The translations under genes and the position numbers were made by a program. The notes below the pieces were generated by a model. It did not search any database. It was not told the DNA's origin and saw only the letters and a program-made list of their open reading frames with translations. From assembly GCA_021159335.1 (NCBI GenBank), contig JAGGRZ010000133.1, positions 1-59,239 of the forward strand: 59,239 nt of DNA, read 5' to 3'. Below are positions 43,696-51,804 of this stretch, in pieces (the first letter of the stretch is position 1; each line of letters opens with the position of its first letter). Origin of the DNA: a bacterium (GTDB lineage: Bacteria; UBP14; UBA6098; B30-G16).

Positions 43696-44226
43696 ATGGA
43701 AAAAGTAATTAAAGGAAGAGTTTTTGTAATAAGAGACCAAAATGGGGAGCCTATAAACGACATCGATACCGACATGATATTTCACAACAAGTATCTTGCT
43801 ATAACTGAGCTTTCCCAGATGGGGCAGTATGCGTTCAGCAATTTGACTGGCTGGGAGGATTTTCCAAAGAAAGCACGACCTGGAGACATACTCATAGTTG
43901 GCGAGAACTTCGGAGCTGGTTCGTCGCGGCAGCAGGCTGTGGACTGTTTCATAGCGCTGGGAATAGCAGCCATAGTCGGAGAAAGCTTCGGTGCGATTTA
44001 TTTCAGGAATGCCGTTAACGCAGGACTACCAATTTTTGTGGCGCCGGGTATAGCACGCTCTGAGGTTCAAACAGGCGATATAATATCCATAAACACTGAA
44101 ACTGGCGAGATCTTCGACGAAACCAAGGGTATAAAGCTCCCCAGTGCGAGACCGCTAACAACTGTCCAGCGCCAGATAATCGAGGCGGGAGGTTTATTAG
44201 AACTCGCAAGGAAAATCAGGGAATAG
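43696..44226 (+). CDS. leuD: Aconitase-family small subunit (LeuD/HacB type)
   Basis: 176 aa swivel domain. It contains IDTDMIFHNKYL, GENFGAGSSRQQAVDC (substrate-binding Ser-Arg loop), YFRNAVNAGLP and a C-terminal 'PLTTVQRQIIEAGGLLELAR'. Half of an isopropylmalate isomerase, homoaconitase or related dehydratase; the [4Fe-4S] large subunit (LeuC) is not next to it. The substrate loop does not allow a firm choice between isopropylmalate and homocitrate-type substrates. GGAGG precedes the ATG. Confidence 0.85.
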   Translation: MEKVIKGRVFVIRDQNGEPINDIDTDMIFHNKYLAITELSQMGQYAFSNLTGWEDFPKKARPGDILIVGENFGAGSSRQQAVDCFIALGIAAIVGESFGAIYFRNAVNAGLPIFVAPGIARSEVQTGDIISINTETGEIFDETKGIKLPSARPLTTVQRQIIEAGGLLELARKIRE

Positions 44227-44295
44227 GGAATCGACTGTTAAGTTACCGAAGCGATTTTAGTTTAAACCCCTCTCCTGCCAGCCCAAGGGATAAAT

Positions 44296-45129
44296 TTAGC
44301 CAACAGCAATAAGAATTTCCCTCACGATTTTCGCAGCCACAACAGCAGATGCTCCCGACGGGTCGAGCATAGGATTAAGCTCCACAATGTCAACGCCAAC
44401 TATATTAAGCTGACTTGAAAGCCAAAGAATAGCATCCAGTAGTTCGCTAAACGCGAGTCCACCAGGTTCGGGGTTGCCAGTACCTGGAAAGACGGACGGA
44501 TCCAGTATGTCGAGGTCAAGGGTAATGTAAACGGGGTCATTGCCGATTATGGAAACCGCGTCACCGATTTTTGATATTCCGAACGGTTCGAATGTCAGGC
44601 AAAGCCTTTTAACATCGACAAATTCATTTCGTGACCCTGAGCGTGGTCCGAATAAGTGAAGTTTGCTCATCTCAGCTATTCTTCGCAGAACTGTGGCATG
44701 TGAAAGCTTGCCCTTAAGGTATTCGTCTCTGAAATCACAGTGTGCATCGAAGGCGATGACCTGAAGGTTAGCATACCTTTTCTTGTAGGATTTAACAGTG
44801 GCAATAGTTATTGAATGCTCACCACCGAGCGCTATAAGGAACTTCCCATCAGCTATAACTCCATCAGCAACTTTTTCTATCTCAGCCAATGCTTTCTCCA
44901 CAGTTCCCAGCGGCATCTCTATGTCCCCAATGTCGGCGAAAGTCGGTAGAGTTTTTCCCTGATAAGGTGAGTAGTCCTCAAGACTTATGGATGCCTGCCT
45001 TATAGCCTGTGGACCGAATCTGCTGCCCGGCTTAAACGAGGAAGTGCCATCATAGGGAACGCCAAATAAAACCCAGCTTGAATGTGAATAATCGGATGCT
45101 CTCAAATATCTCCCGTCAAAAGTTTCCAT
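44296..45129 (-). CDS. speB: Agmatinase / ureohydrolase family protein
   Basis: 277 aa. All Mn-binding motifs of the arginase/agmatinase fold: GGEHS, DAHCDFRD (the usual DAHxD) with the preceding IAFDAH, and LDLDILDPSVFPGTGNPEPGG. SHATVLRR lies at the expected position. Agmatinase, making putrescine and urea, is the most common function for this subfamily in bacteria, but guanidino substrates vary. No speA is in the window. The gene diverges from porX across a 196-nt AT-rich region. Confidence 0.88.
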   Translation of the reverse strand: METFDGRYLRASDYSHSSWVLFGVPYDGTSSFKPGSRFGPQAIRQASISLEDYSPYQGKTLPTFADIGDIEMPLGTVEKALAEIEKVADGVIADGKFLIALGGEHSITIATVKSYKKRYANLQVIAFDAHCDFRDEYLKGKLSHATVLRRIAEMSKLHLFGPRSGSRNEFVDVKRLCLTFEPFGISKIGDAVSIIGNDPVYITLDLDILDPSVFPGTGNPEPGGLAFSELLDAILWLSSQLNIVGVDIVELNPMLDPSGASAVVAAKIVREILIAVG

Positions 45130-45325
45130 ACCTTGAAATTAACGGTTTAACATGTTCGTTCAAGAAAAATTTTAATTATGAGTGTAATTTTTTAATTTTG
45201 TTTACATTTGAGCAACATTTTTATTGCAAAAAGTGTGATTTTGTATATTTTAATAGTTGTGAAAATTTGCTAATCGTTGTTCCGCATCTTTTTAATTTTT
45301 ACCGTAAAACTATTGGGAGGTTGAG

Positions 45326-46888
45326 ATGTTGAGCAAAAAAGTTTTATGGGTAGACGATGAGGTCGACCAGCTAAGGTCGCACATAAAGTTTTTAGAAAAG
45401 AGGGGCTACAATGTTTTAGTGGCGCTTACCGCTTTGGACGCGATAGAGATGATCAAGACTTCTCCGCCGGATATTATCCTTCTCGACGAGATGATGCCGG
45501 GAATGGATGGCCTAAGCGCTATAGAGGAAATCCGGAAAATAAACAAGCACATTCCTATAGTTATGGTTACCAAGTCCGAGGAAGAGAACATTATGGAGGA
45601 AGCTATAGGTCAGCAGATAACCGATTACATCGTGAAGCCGGTAAACCCGATACAAATTCTTACTGTTCTAAAGAAGATTTTGGAGGCTGAGGAGATAGTT
45701 GGGCAGCGACTAACGAGGAATTACGCTCACGAGTATCGCGAAATATACGATAGGCTTTCGCCCAATGCAGCGCCTACAGAATGGCTTGAAATAGGCAAAT
45801 GGCTTGCTGAATGGGATGTCATACTCGACGAGCGCCCCGACCTTGAGCTAACGGACGCTCACAGAACATTCAGGAGAGAGGTTAACGCTGAGTTCTCACA
45901 GTACATAGTAAAAAATTATCCCAACTGGATTTGGCAGGACCCACCCAAGCGCCCAACTATGTCGGTGGACATTTTTGAGAAGTATGTTGCGCCACATCTT
46001 CGCTATGGAAACAGAGTAATGTATGTTGTTATAGATTGCATGCGCTATGACCAGTGGCTTATGGTCGAGCCGCTTCTTGCCGAGCATTTCAATGTGAAAA
46101 CGGACCTTTACTTTTCGATATTGCCTTCGGCAACACCATACGCACGAAACGCACTTTTCTCAGGGCTTTTCCCATACGACCTTCAGAGAGCATATCCGAA
46201 AATATGGGAGCATGGTCAAACTGACCCTGGCTCGCACAACAGATACGAGCACGAACTTATGGACCACCTTCTCGACAGGCTTGGGATAGAACTTCGCGGT
46301 GATACAAAATACATAAAAATCCTCGACCCTGAGGAAGGTGAAAGCTTACTCAGACGCATATCGTCTTACACCTCAGCGCCGCTTTCGGCTGTGGTTGTGA
46401 ACTTCCTCGACATACTTGCGCACTCGCGTGCAGCCTCGAACCTCCTGAAAGAAATATCGCCCGATGAAAGTGGTTATCGCGCAGTAATGAAGACATGGTT
46501 CGCTCAATCATCGCTCTTTGAGGCGCTCAAGCGTGCCAAGGAGAAAGACGACATGGTTATAGTGGTTACGACCGACCATGGAAGCACTATAGGAAAACGG
46601 GGCACGAAAACCTATGGCAAAAAGGACACATCGACAAATCTTCGTTATAAAGTGGGCGACAACCTTAATGTGGACAAGCGCGGGGCGATACTAATAAAAG
46701 ATCCCAAGAAATGGCGACTCCCGAGTTTCGGCGTAACGACCAACTACATAATAGCGTTCGAGGATTACTACCTCGTTTACCCAACCAATTTCAGCGAATA
46801 CGAGCGCCAGTACAGGAACTCATTCCTTCACGGTGGCATTTCTGTAGAGGAGATGATAATACCCGTTGCGACACTAACACCGAAGTAA
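45326..46888 (+). CDS. porX: PorX-type response regulator with PglZ domain
   Basis: 520 aa, the size of PorX of Bacteroidota. Receiver domain: VDDE (D10, D11), phosphoacceptor D54 in LLDEMMPGMDG, T82 and K104 in VKPVNP. A helical linker is followed by the PglZ alkaline-phosphatase-like domain with IDCMRYDQ (D237, R240, D242), nucleophile T270 in ILPSATPYARNALFSG, TTDHGS (D417, H418) and HGG (H502). In Porphyromonas PorX, with PorY and SigP, controls and contacts the T9SS. Other T9SS genes are not here, but several secreted proteins in this window carry type-A-like tails. GGGAGG precedes the ATG. Confidence 0.93.
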   Translation: MLSKKVLWVDDEVDQLRSHIKFLEKRGYNVLVALTALDAIEMIKTSPPDIILLDEMMPGMDGLSAIEEIRKINKHIPIVMVTKSEEENIMEEAIGQQITDYIVKPVNPIQILTVLKKILEAEEIVGQRLTRNYAHEYREIYDRLSPNAAPTEWLEIGKWLAEWDVILDERPDLELTDAHRTFRREVNAEFSQYIVKNYPNWIWQDPPKRPTMSVDIFEKYVAPHLRYGNRVMYVVIDCMRYDQWLMVEPLLAEHFNVKTDLYFSILPSATPYARNALFSGLFPYDLQRAYPKIWEHGQTDPGSHNRYEHELMDHLLDRLGIELRGDTKYIKILDPEEGESLLRRISSYTSAPLSAVVVNFLDILAHSRAASNLLKEISPDESGYRAVMKTWFAQSSLFEALKRAKEKDDMVIVVTTDHGSTIGKRGTKTYGKKDTSTNLRYKVGDNLNVDKRGAILIKDPKKWRLPSFGVTTNYIIAFEDYYLVYPTNFSEYERQYRNSFLHGGISVEEMIIPVATLTPK

Positions 46889-46928
46889 TCTTGCCTTTAT
46901 GAAGCTATTAGAGTTCCTTTGAATGATT

Positions 46929-46952
46929 AAAAAAGCCCCCAATACAGGGGGC
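46929..46952 (-). terminator. Rho-independent terminator of dnaK
   Basis: On the minus strand: GCCCCC (46952-46947), loop TGTATT, GGGGGC (46940-46935), then six T (46934-46929). Six G-C pairs followed by a U-run 29 nt after the dnaK stop make a classic terminator. In the plus direction (after porX) the hairpin is followed by a weaker T-rich stretch, so it may also serve porX. Confidence 0.8.
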
Positions 46953-46980
46953 ATTACATATTTTTATTTTTTGATGATAA

Positions 46981-48927
46981 TTACTCAACCTCATAATCCG
47001 CGTCCATAACCTCACCTCCACCTTCACCGCCCTCTTTGGGGCCCTCGCCAGGAGGAGGTGTGGTAGGACCACTACCAGGAGGAGGTGTAGGTCCAGCACC
47101 CGGAGGTGGAGTAGGACCACCGCCGCTTTTATAAAGTTTTGCTGCTATCTCGTGCCACTTGTTCTCAAGCTCATTTAGCTTTATTCGCACTGCCGGTATA
47201 TCGTCTCGTTTTATAGCATCCCTTAGGTCTTTGATTAGGTTTTCAAGCACATTCCTATCTGCAGGGTCGAGTTTCTCACCGAGTTCTTTCATTTCCTTCT
47301 CAGTGGCATATGCGAATTGGTCAGCACGATTTTTGAGCTCTATTTCCTCTTTCCTTCGGCGGTCCTCTTCTGCGAACTTTTGCGCTTCCTCGACCATACG
47401 CTTTATCTCGTCCTCCGTAAGCCCGGATGATGGTTCAATCCTTATCGATTGCTCTTTGCCTGTGGCTTTGTCCCTTGCGGTAACATGAAGAATCCCGTTG
47501 GCGTCGATGTCAAATGTTACCTCTATTTGCGGTACACCTCGTGGAGCTGGTGGGATACCCTCAAGATAGAACTTTCCGAGTGATTTGTTGTCCTTTGCGA
47601 GTGGGCGCTCACCTTGAAGAACATGTATTTCCACTGTCGTTTGATTGTCCTCTGCGGTGGTGAATATTTCGGTTTTGCGTGTTGGTATCGTCGTGTTCCT
47701 CGGTATTAGAACGGTCATAACGCCACCAAGTGTTTCCACCCCAAGTGAAAGTGGTGTAACATCGAGAAGCAGAATGTCCTTAACCTCACCAGAAAGGACA
47801 CCAGCCTGAATAGCCGCACCAACTGCAACAACCTCATCAGGATTTATTCCGCGATGAGGGTCTTTTCCGAAAATTTCCTTAGCTTTTTTCTGAACAGCAG
47901 GCATTCTGGTCATTCCACCGACCAGTATTACCTCGTCTATGTCAGCAGCAGTCAGTTTTGCATCTTCGAGAGCTTTTTTGCATGGTTCCACTGTCCGCTC
48001 GAGCAGGTCTGCAGTCATTTGCTCAAGCTTTGAGCGGGTAAGAGTCATTGAAAGGTGCTTTGGGCCGGAAGCATCAGCAGTAATGAATGGAAGGTTTATC
48101 TGTGTTTCCATAACTGATGAAAGCTCTATTTTGGCACGCTCTGCTGCTTCTTTGAGACGCTGCATCGCCATGGGGTCCTTAGAGAGGTCTATACCCTGCT
48201 CCTTACGAAACTCGTCTATAAGCCAGTTTATTATCCTCTGGTCCCAGTCGTCACCGCCAAGATGAGTATCGCCGTTAGTGGACAGAACCTCGAAAACGCC
48301 CTCACCTATTTCGAGTATGGAAATGTCGAATGTTCCACCACCGAGGTCGAAAACAGCTACCTTAAGGGTTTTGCCTTTTTTGTCCAATCCATATGCAAGC
48401 GATGCGGCTGTTGGCTCGTTAAGAATGCGCTTAACCTCGAAACCGGCTATTCTTCCCGCATCTTTCGTAGCCTGCCGCTGGGAATCATTAAAGTATGCTG
48501 GAACGGTTATCACAGCTTCTTTTACAGTTTCTCCGAGGTAGGCTTCAGCATCCTGTTTCAGTTTCTGCAAAATCATTGCGGATATTTCTGGCGGGGAGAA
48601 TTCCTTGTTCACAGCAGGGATGTAAACTCTTGCGTCGCCACGGGGTCCCTTTACAACTTTGTATGGAACCTGAGTTATCTCGGTCTGAACCTCATCGTAA
48701 CTTCTCCCCATAAACCTCTTTATGGAAAAGACGGTATTTTCCGGGTTTGTTATTGCCTGTCTTTTGGCGGTTACGCCAACGAGCCTCTGCCCTTCTTTTG
48801 TGAAAGCGACTACAGATGGCGTTATTCTTCCACCTTCAGCGTTTGGGATTACCGTGGGCTTGCCGCCTTCCATTACAGCCATGCAGCTGTTTGTGGTTCC
48901 GAGATCTATTCCCAGAATTTTCGGCAT
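46981..48927 (-). CDS. dnaK: Chaperone DnaK (Hsp70)
   Basis: 648 aa from ATG 48927 ([20 protein letters not shown]), which has GGAGG 8 nt upstream; two in-frame starts closer to the site are less likely. ATPase domain with [22 protein letters not shown] and [13 protein letters not shown]; substrate-binding domain with [10 protein letters not shown] and [12 protein letters not shown]. The C-terminal tail ends in VMDADYEVE but contains three 8-9-residue Gly-Pro-rich units ([25 protein letters not shown]) in place of the usual Gly-rich linker. grpE and dnaJ are absent; hsp20 is upstream on the same strand, with a strong hairpin between. Confidence 0.98.
   Translation of the reverse strand: MPKILGIDLGTTNSCMAVMEGGKPTVIPNAEGGRITPSVVAFTKEGQRLVGVTAKRQAITNPENTVFSIKRFMGRSYDEVQTEITQVPYKVVKGPRGDARVYIPAVNKEFSPPEISAMILQKLKQDAEAYLGETVKEAVITVPAYFNDSQRQATKDAGRIAGFEVKRILNEPTAASLAYGLDKKGKTLKVAVFDLGGGTFDISILEIGEGVFEVLSTNGDTHLGGDDWDQRIINWLIDEFRKEQGIDLSKDPMAMQRLKEAAERAKIELSSVMETQINLPFITADASGPKHLSMTLTRSKLEQMTADLLERTVEPCKKALEDAKLTAADIDEVILVGGMTRMPAVQKKAKEIFGKDPHRGINPDEVVAVGAAIQAGVLSGEVKDILLLDVTPLSLGVETLGGVMTVLIPRNTTIPTRKTEIFTTAEDNQTTVEIHVLQGERPLAKDNKSLGKFYLEGIPPAPRGVPQIEVTFDIDANGILHVTARDKATGKEQSIRIEPSSGLTEDEIKRMVEEAQKFAEEDRRRKEEIELKNRADQFAYATEKEMKELGEKLDPADRNVLENLIKDLRDAIKRDDIPAVRIKLNELENKWHEIAAKLYKSGGGPTPPPGAGPTPPPGSGPTTPPPGEGPKEGGEGGGEVMDADYEVE
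47048..47122 (-). repeat. Tandem repeat in the dnaK tail
   Basis: Three imperfect tandem copies of 24, 24 and 27 nt (minus strand order), encoding [16 protein letters not shown] and GPTTPPPGE just before the conserved C-terminal end of DnaK. Such units can vary in number by slippage. Confidence 0.7.
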
Positions 48928-49004
48928 TGCCATCACCTCCTTTTAGTTTTTTGATCTAAAAAGCTATCTAAAACCTTTTCTCAAAATCAGCCTGAAAACT
49001 TTTT

Positions 49005-49029
49005 TGGCGGGGGCGTGACACCCCCGCCA
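49005..49029. promoter_or_regulatory. Strong hairpin between hsp20 and dnaK
   Basis: TGGCGGGGG (49005-49013) and CCCCCGCCA (49021-49029) pair over 9 bp with a 7-nt loop. Transcribed in the hsp20-dnaK direction it is followed by A-run, not T-run, so it is not a normal terminator. It could protect or process the hsp20 transcript, or partly limit readthrough into dnaK. Confidence 0.6.
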
Positions 49030-49040
49030 CGAACTTTTTG

Positions 49041-49493
49041 TTACTCGACCTCAACGGGTATCTCTTTGGGCTTTGCGGACTCCTTCTTGGGCAGAACCAC
49101 CTCAAGAACACCGTTTTTGTAAGATGCCTTTATCTTGTCCGCCTCCACATTGGTCGGGATGTAGAAGCTCCTTGAGAACGAGCCGAACACACGCTCCACA
49201 CGATGGTAGTTCTCGCGCTTCTCGTCCCGCTCGATTTTCTTCTCGCCGGAAATAGTCAGAATGTTATCCGAGAGGGTAACCTTTATCTCATCCTTCTCCA
49301 TTCCCGGGATGTCAGCGCGAACTATTATCTCGTCGTCGGTCTCGGCAATATCCACTCGAGGAATCCACGCTGGAGCCTCTTCTGAGCTTCTCCTTATCGG
49401 CAGCCTTTCTCCGAAAAAGTCCTCGAAGAACCTGTGAAGTTCATCGGTTATATTCATCAAGTCCTCAAATGGTCTCCATCTTACCAGTGCCAT
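49041..49493 (-). CDS. Small heat shock protein, Hsp20/alpha-crystallin
   Basis: 150 aa holdase that keeps unfolded proteins soluble for DnaK. The alpha-crystallin domain spans about residues 45-140, with the conserved PRVDIAETDDEIIVRADIPG, FYIPTNVEADKIKASYKNGVLEVVLPK (the G-V-L motif) and a short C-terminal extension with IPVEVE in place of a clear I-x-I. The ATG at 49493 is preceded by AAAGGAGGTG. Upstream is a sigma-54-type promoter with paired palindromes, which suggests stress control through an enhancer-binding protein. dnaK follows on the same strand after the hairpin at 49005. Confidence 0.95.
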   Translation of the reverse strand: MALVRWRPFEDLMNITDELHRFFEDFFGERLPIRRSSEEAPAWIPRVDIAETDDEIIVRADIPGMEKDEIKVTLSDNILTISGEKKIERDEKRENYHRVERVFGSFSRSFYIPTNVEADKIKASYKNGVLEVVLPKKESAKPKEIPVEVE

Positions 49494-49544
49494 TTTATCA
49501 CCTCCTTTCTAAAGGTGTTTTTTTATTTTCTCACCTGAATTGAA

Positions 49545-49560
49545 GCAACAATCGTGCCAA
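49545..49560 (-). promoter_or_regulatory. Sigma-54 (RpoN) promoter of hsp20
   Basis: On the minus strand the sequence reads TTGGCACGATTGTTGC. The -24 GG (49558-49557) and -12 GC (49546-49545) are exactly 10 nt apart, and the flanking TTGGCACG and TTGC match the RpoN consensus. Transcription should start near 49534, leaving a ~40-nt leader before the hsp20 ATG at 49493. No CIRCE element or obvious -35/-10 pair is visible. Confidence 0.8.
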
Positions 49561-49612
49561 TTGGATAAAGCCCTATTTGTGAGGTTTAGGTAAGGATGAG
49601 AAAGGAGTTGGG

Positions 49613-49648
49613 GTGACAATTTTGTCACTATTTGTCACTAATGAGACA
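49613..49648. promoter_or_regulatory. Candidate enhancer (UAS): two palindromes upstream of the sigma-54 promoter
   Basis: A perfect palindrome GTGACAATTTTGTCAC (49613-49628; arms GTGACAA/TTGTCAC) and a second, imperfect site TGTCACTAATGAGACA (49633-49648; 5 of 6 pairs). Their centres are 20 bp apart, two helix turns, at about -87 and -107 relative to the predicted start. This is the usual location and geometry for a dimeric sigma-54 activator. The rest of the 49494-49803 gap is AT-rich without a clear gene. Confidence 0.6.
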
Positions 49649-49803
49649 GATTTTGTGCAAGGAATGGCATAATTTAACATACATAATTTTCAGCTATTTT
49701 GAAATTTGACAAGGACAGATATTGAGCTGGCGGGCAATTGGACTTAGTTTGTTGAACTTGTCGTAGGACATTCATTAATGATTCGGACAATTTTGGGTTC
49801 TAC

Positions 49804-50193
49804 TCACCTTTCCTCCAGCCAATTTTCAAGATAATTTTTTAGGTTTTCAACAAAGTTTTCGGCTGCTTTTAATGTCTCTCGAGCTTCTTTTTCAGTAATG
49901 GTAAAGCCTATTCCGTAGTCTCCGATTAGCCTTTTGTCATAAGCTTCATTGAGTACTTTTCCTGCTTCTCTATTGAAAATTCCAGTTTTTACAAAGTGTT
50001 CGCCAAATAAAGTTATTACTCCTTTATGAGAAGAAGCGGTTAAATTTTTTGTGAGAAGTATTGCCTCTGTCATGAAAAACATTGCATAATAGCATCTTGA
50101 AACACAGGAATCATAATCCCCAATATCCAATGAATGTTTGGCAGTAATCAGAAATTTTTCCGCTTTTTCCACAAAATCTTTTATCTCCTTCAT
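49804..50193 (-). CDS. HEPN-domain protein (HepT-like partner of MNT)
   Basis: 129 aa all-helical HEPN protein. The typical 'SCVSRCYYAMFFMTEAILL' helix of the COG1895 group is near residue 30, and KRLIGDYG with the later helix is conserved. Proteins of this group pair with minimal nucleotidyltransferases; many pairs act as toxin-antitoxin modules in which HEPN is an RNase, others have unknown roles. A clear R-x4-6-H RNase motif is not evident. Its start overlaps the MNT gene stop (ATGA), so translation is coupled. Confidence 0.85.
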   Translation of the reverse strand: MKEIKDFVEKAEKFLITAKHSLDIGDYDSCVSRCYYAMFFMTEAILLTKNLTASSHKGVITLFGEHFVKTGIFNREAGKVLNEAYDKRLIGDYGIGFTITEKEARETLKAAENFVENLKNYLENWLEER

Positions 50194-50510
50194 ACATTGA
50201 CTCCATCTTTTTTCACATTTCGCATAAACGGGTAGTTATAATTCTCAAAAAAGCTTTTTGGAAGGACAACAACTGATATGAATTCTTTATCCTCGAGCAG
50301 GATATCGAACAAAAGATTACTTAGACTTCTCCTCACATCGAAAGGATCTATTGAGTCATCAACTAATACGACTACATCGATGTCTGAGTGTTTTGTAGCA
50401 CTTCCTCGTGCTTGAGAACCGTACAAAATGACATTTTTGACTTTATCTCCATATTCTTGTAATAAATAATTTTTTATACGATTTACCAATTTGGTTATCT
50501 TTTTATCCAT
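50190..50510 (-). CDS. Minimal nucleotidyltransferase (MntA-like)
   Basis: 106 aa. Minimal nucleotidyltransferase core: VILYGSQARGSATKHSDID with the GS (residues 31-32) and two metal-binding Asp (43 and 45), followed by a third acidic strand. Such proteins modify the paired HEPN protein by AMPylation in the MntA/HepT type VII toxin-antitoxin. The ATG at 50510 is the first gene of the pair. The 185-nt region upstream, before pgi, shows no other feature. Confidence 0.85.
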   Translation of the reverse strand: MDKKITKLVNRIKNYLLQEYGDKVKNVILYGSQARGSATKHSDIDVVVLVDDSIDPFDVRRSLSNLLFDILLEDKEFISVVVLPKSFFENYNYPFMRNVKKDGVNV

Positions 50511-50695
50511 ATTTTTAGCTTCTTTTTCTTTATAAAATTTTGTATTAGCTGATGTCCTTTACAAATAATTTATTTATAGATAGTCTAAAAATCAAACTCA
50601 TCTTTAAAAATTTCTCTATAACATGAGCTTATCAAGGATTACTGCTTTTTCTATAATAATCGATTATCTTCCTTAAGCAGCTTATTTAGTCAGTA

Positions 50696-51766
50696 TTATT
50701 CTCTAAATTCTTTCAACGCAGCTTTTAGCTTATCTATCACCCGAACAGGCTTGGGGTCTTCCTTGTTGAGCATTGCGAGGTAATAACTCGTGAAGTCGCC
50801 CAGTTGAATAAGCAAGAACATTCTTGCCAAAAATGGTGCATCCTTTATCGGCGGTTCAAGGAATATTGGTTCAACGCCAAGCGAGCGCATCACATCAGCA
50901 ACGAAATTAGCTCTGAATCGGTTGCGAGGATGGTCCTCAGGGTCGAGTAAGATGATGGGCTTTAACTCGTCGCCAAGTTTGAATAGGTATCGCCACCCGA
51001 CGAGTTCGTTGTGGTTCATCTCTGGGATGACTGCAGAATAAGCAAGCATTTTCGCGTTTTCATTGATTTGACCGCGGAACCTTGTGGCAACCGCTTCCAG
51101 CCGCAGCGTTGAGTAAATAAGCGGAAGTTTCCCGTGAAGCTTTCTCGCAAGTTTTTTGGCATCATTCATATCCTCTGGGATATCGCGAAAAAGGCGTTTG
51201 GCACCCTCGTGGAGAAGCGAAGTAGTCTTGTTTAGCTCTTCCTCGTGAGATGGCAGGAAACCCCACAGCTCAAAAAGGGTTAGAAGCGGTGCAAAAGAAT
51301 ATCCAAGCGCAGCCCGCGGCGGTAAACCTTGTGGAATCCTTACTATCCCAAAACCCCATTCAGAGGCCTTTCTTTCAAGTTCGCCATCGCTTGATATGGC
51401 GAACAACATCGCACCAACAGACCGTGCTTCATCAAGTGCGGCAAGCGTTTCCTCTGTGTTGCCAGAATAGGACGACAAAATCACAAGCGTTTTTTCGTCA
51501 ACGAATGCGGGCAATTTGTAATCGCGGTTAACATACATGGGGACGCGAAGACGATAAAGCGCATAGCATCTGAGAAGGTCAGCCCCTATAGCTGAGCCAC
51601 CCATGCCCGCAACGACTATCCTCTCCACAGATGATGGGTCGATAAGGTTGTAATCGCTCGTTTCGGCAAGTTCACGCCCTTTGGGAAGCTGCTCGAAAAA
51701 GTTGAAAATAAGCTCGTGCATGTTCTCAGGGTCGTATTTTGAGTATGTTTTTGGGTCGTCAAGCAT
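50696..51766 (-). CDS. Bifunctional phosphoglucose/phosphomannose isomerase (SIS type)
   Basis: 356 aa of the archaeal-type SIS family that interconverts fructose-6-P with glucose-6-P and mannose-6-P. Two SIS domains: GMGGSAIGADLL near residue 55, SSYSGNTEETLAAL near 97, the conserved 'PRAALGYSFAP', and the C-terminal NENAKMLAYSAVIPEMNHNE that carries the catalytic Glu/His region. Length and motif set fit. The GlmU-type gene lies just upstream on the same strand, so the enzyme probably feeds nucleotide-sugar synthesis. Confidence 0.9.
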   Translation of the reverse strand: MLDDPKTYSKYDPENMHELIFNFFEQLPKGRELAETSDYNLIDPSSVERIVVAGMGGSAIGADLLRCYALYRLRVPMYVNRDYKLPAFVDEKTLVILSSYSGNTEETLAALDEARSVGAMLFAISSDGELERKASEWGFGIVRIPQGLPPRAALGYSFAPLLTLFELWGFLPSHEEELNKTTSLLHEGAKRLFRDIPEDMNDAKKLARKLHGKLPLIYSTLRLEAVATRFRGQINENAKMLAYSAVIPEMNHNELVGWRYLFKLGDELKPIILLDPEDHPRNRFRANFVADVMRSLGVEPIFLEPPIKDAPFLARMFLLIQLGDFTSYYLAMLNKEDPKPVRVIDKLKAALKEFRE

Positions 51767-51804
51767 ATTGCCTCCCTTTACTTATTTTAAGCTATCCGTT
51801 TTTT

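Noticed and set aside
49005-49029. Intrinsic terminator between hsp20 and dnaK
   Set aside because: The hairpin is strong, but in the direction of both genes it is followed by A's; reported as a hairpin instead.
49494-49803. CIRCE or heat-shock sigma-32-like element upstream of hsp20
   Set aside because: No TTAGCACTC-N9-GAGTGCTAA palindrome and no sigma-32-type -35/-10 pair are present; the sigma-54 element fits instead.
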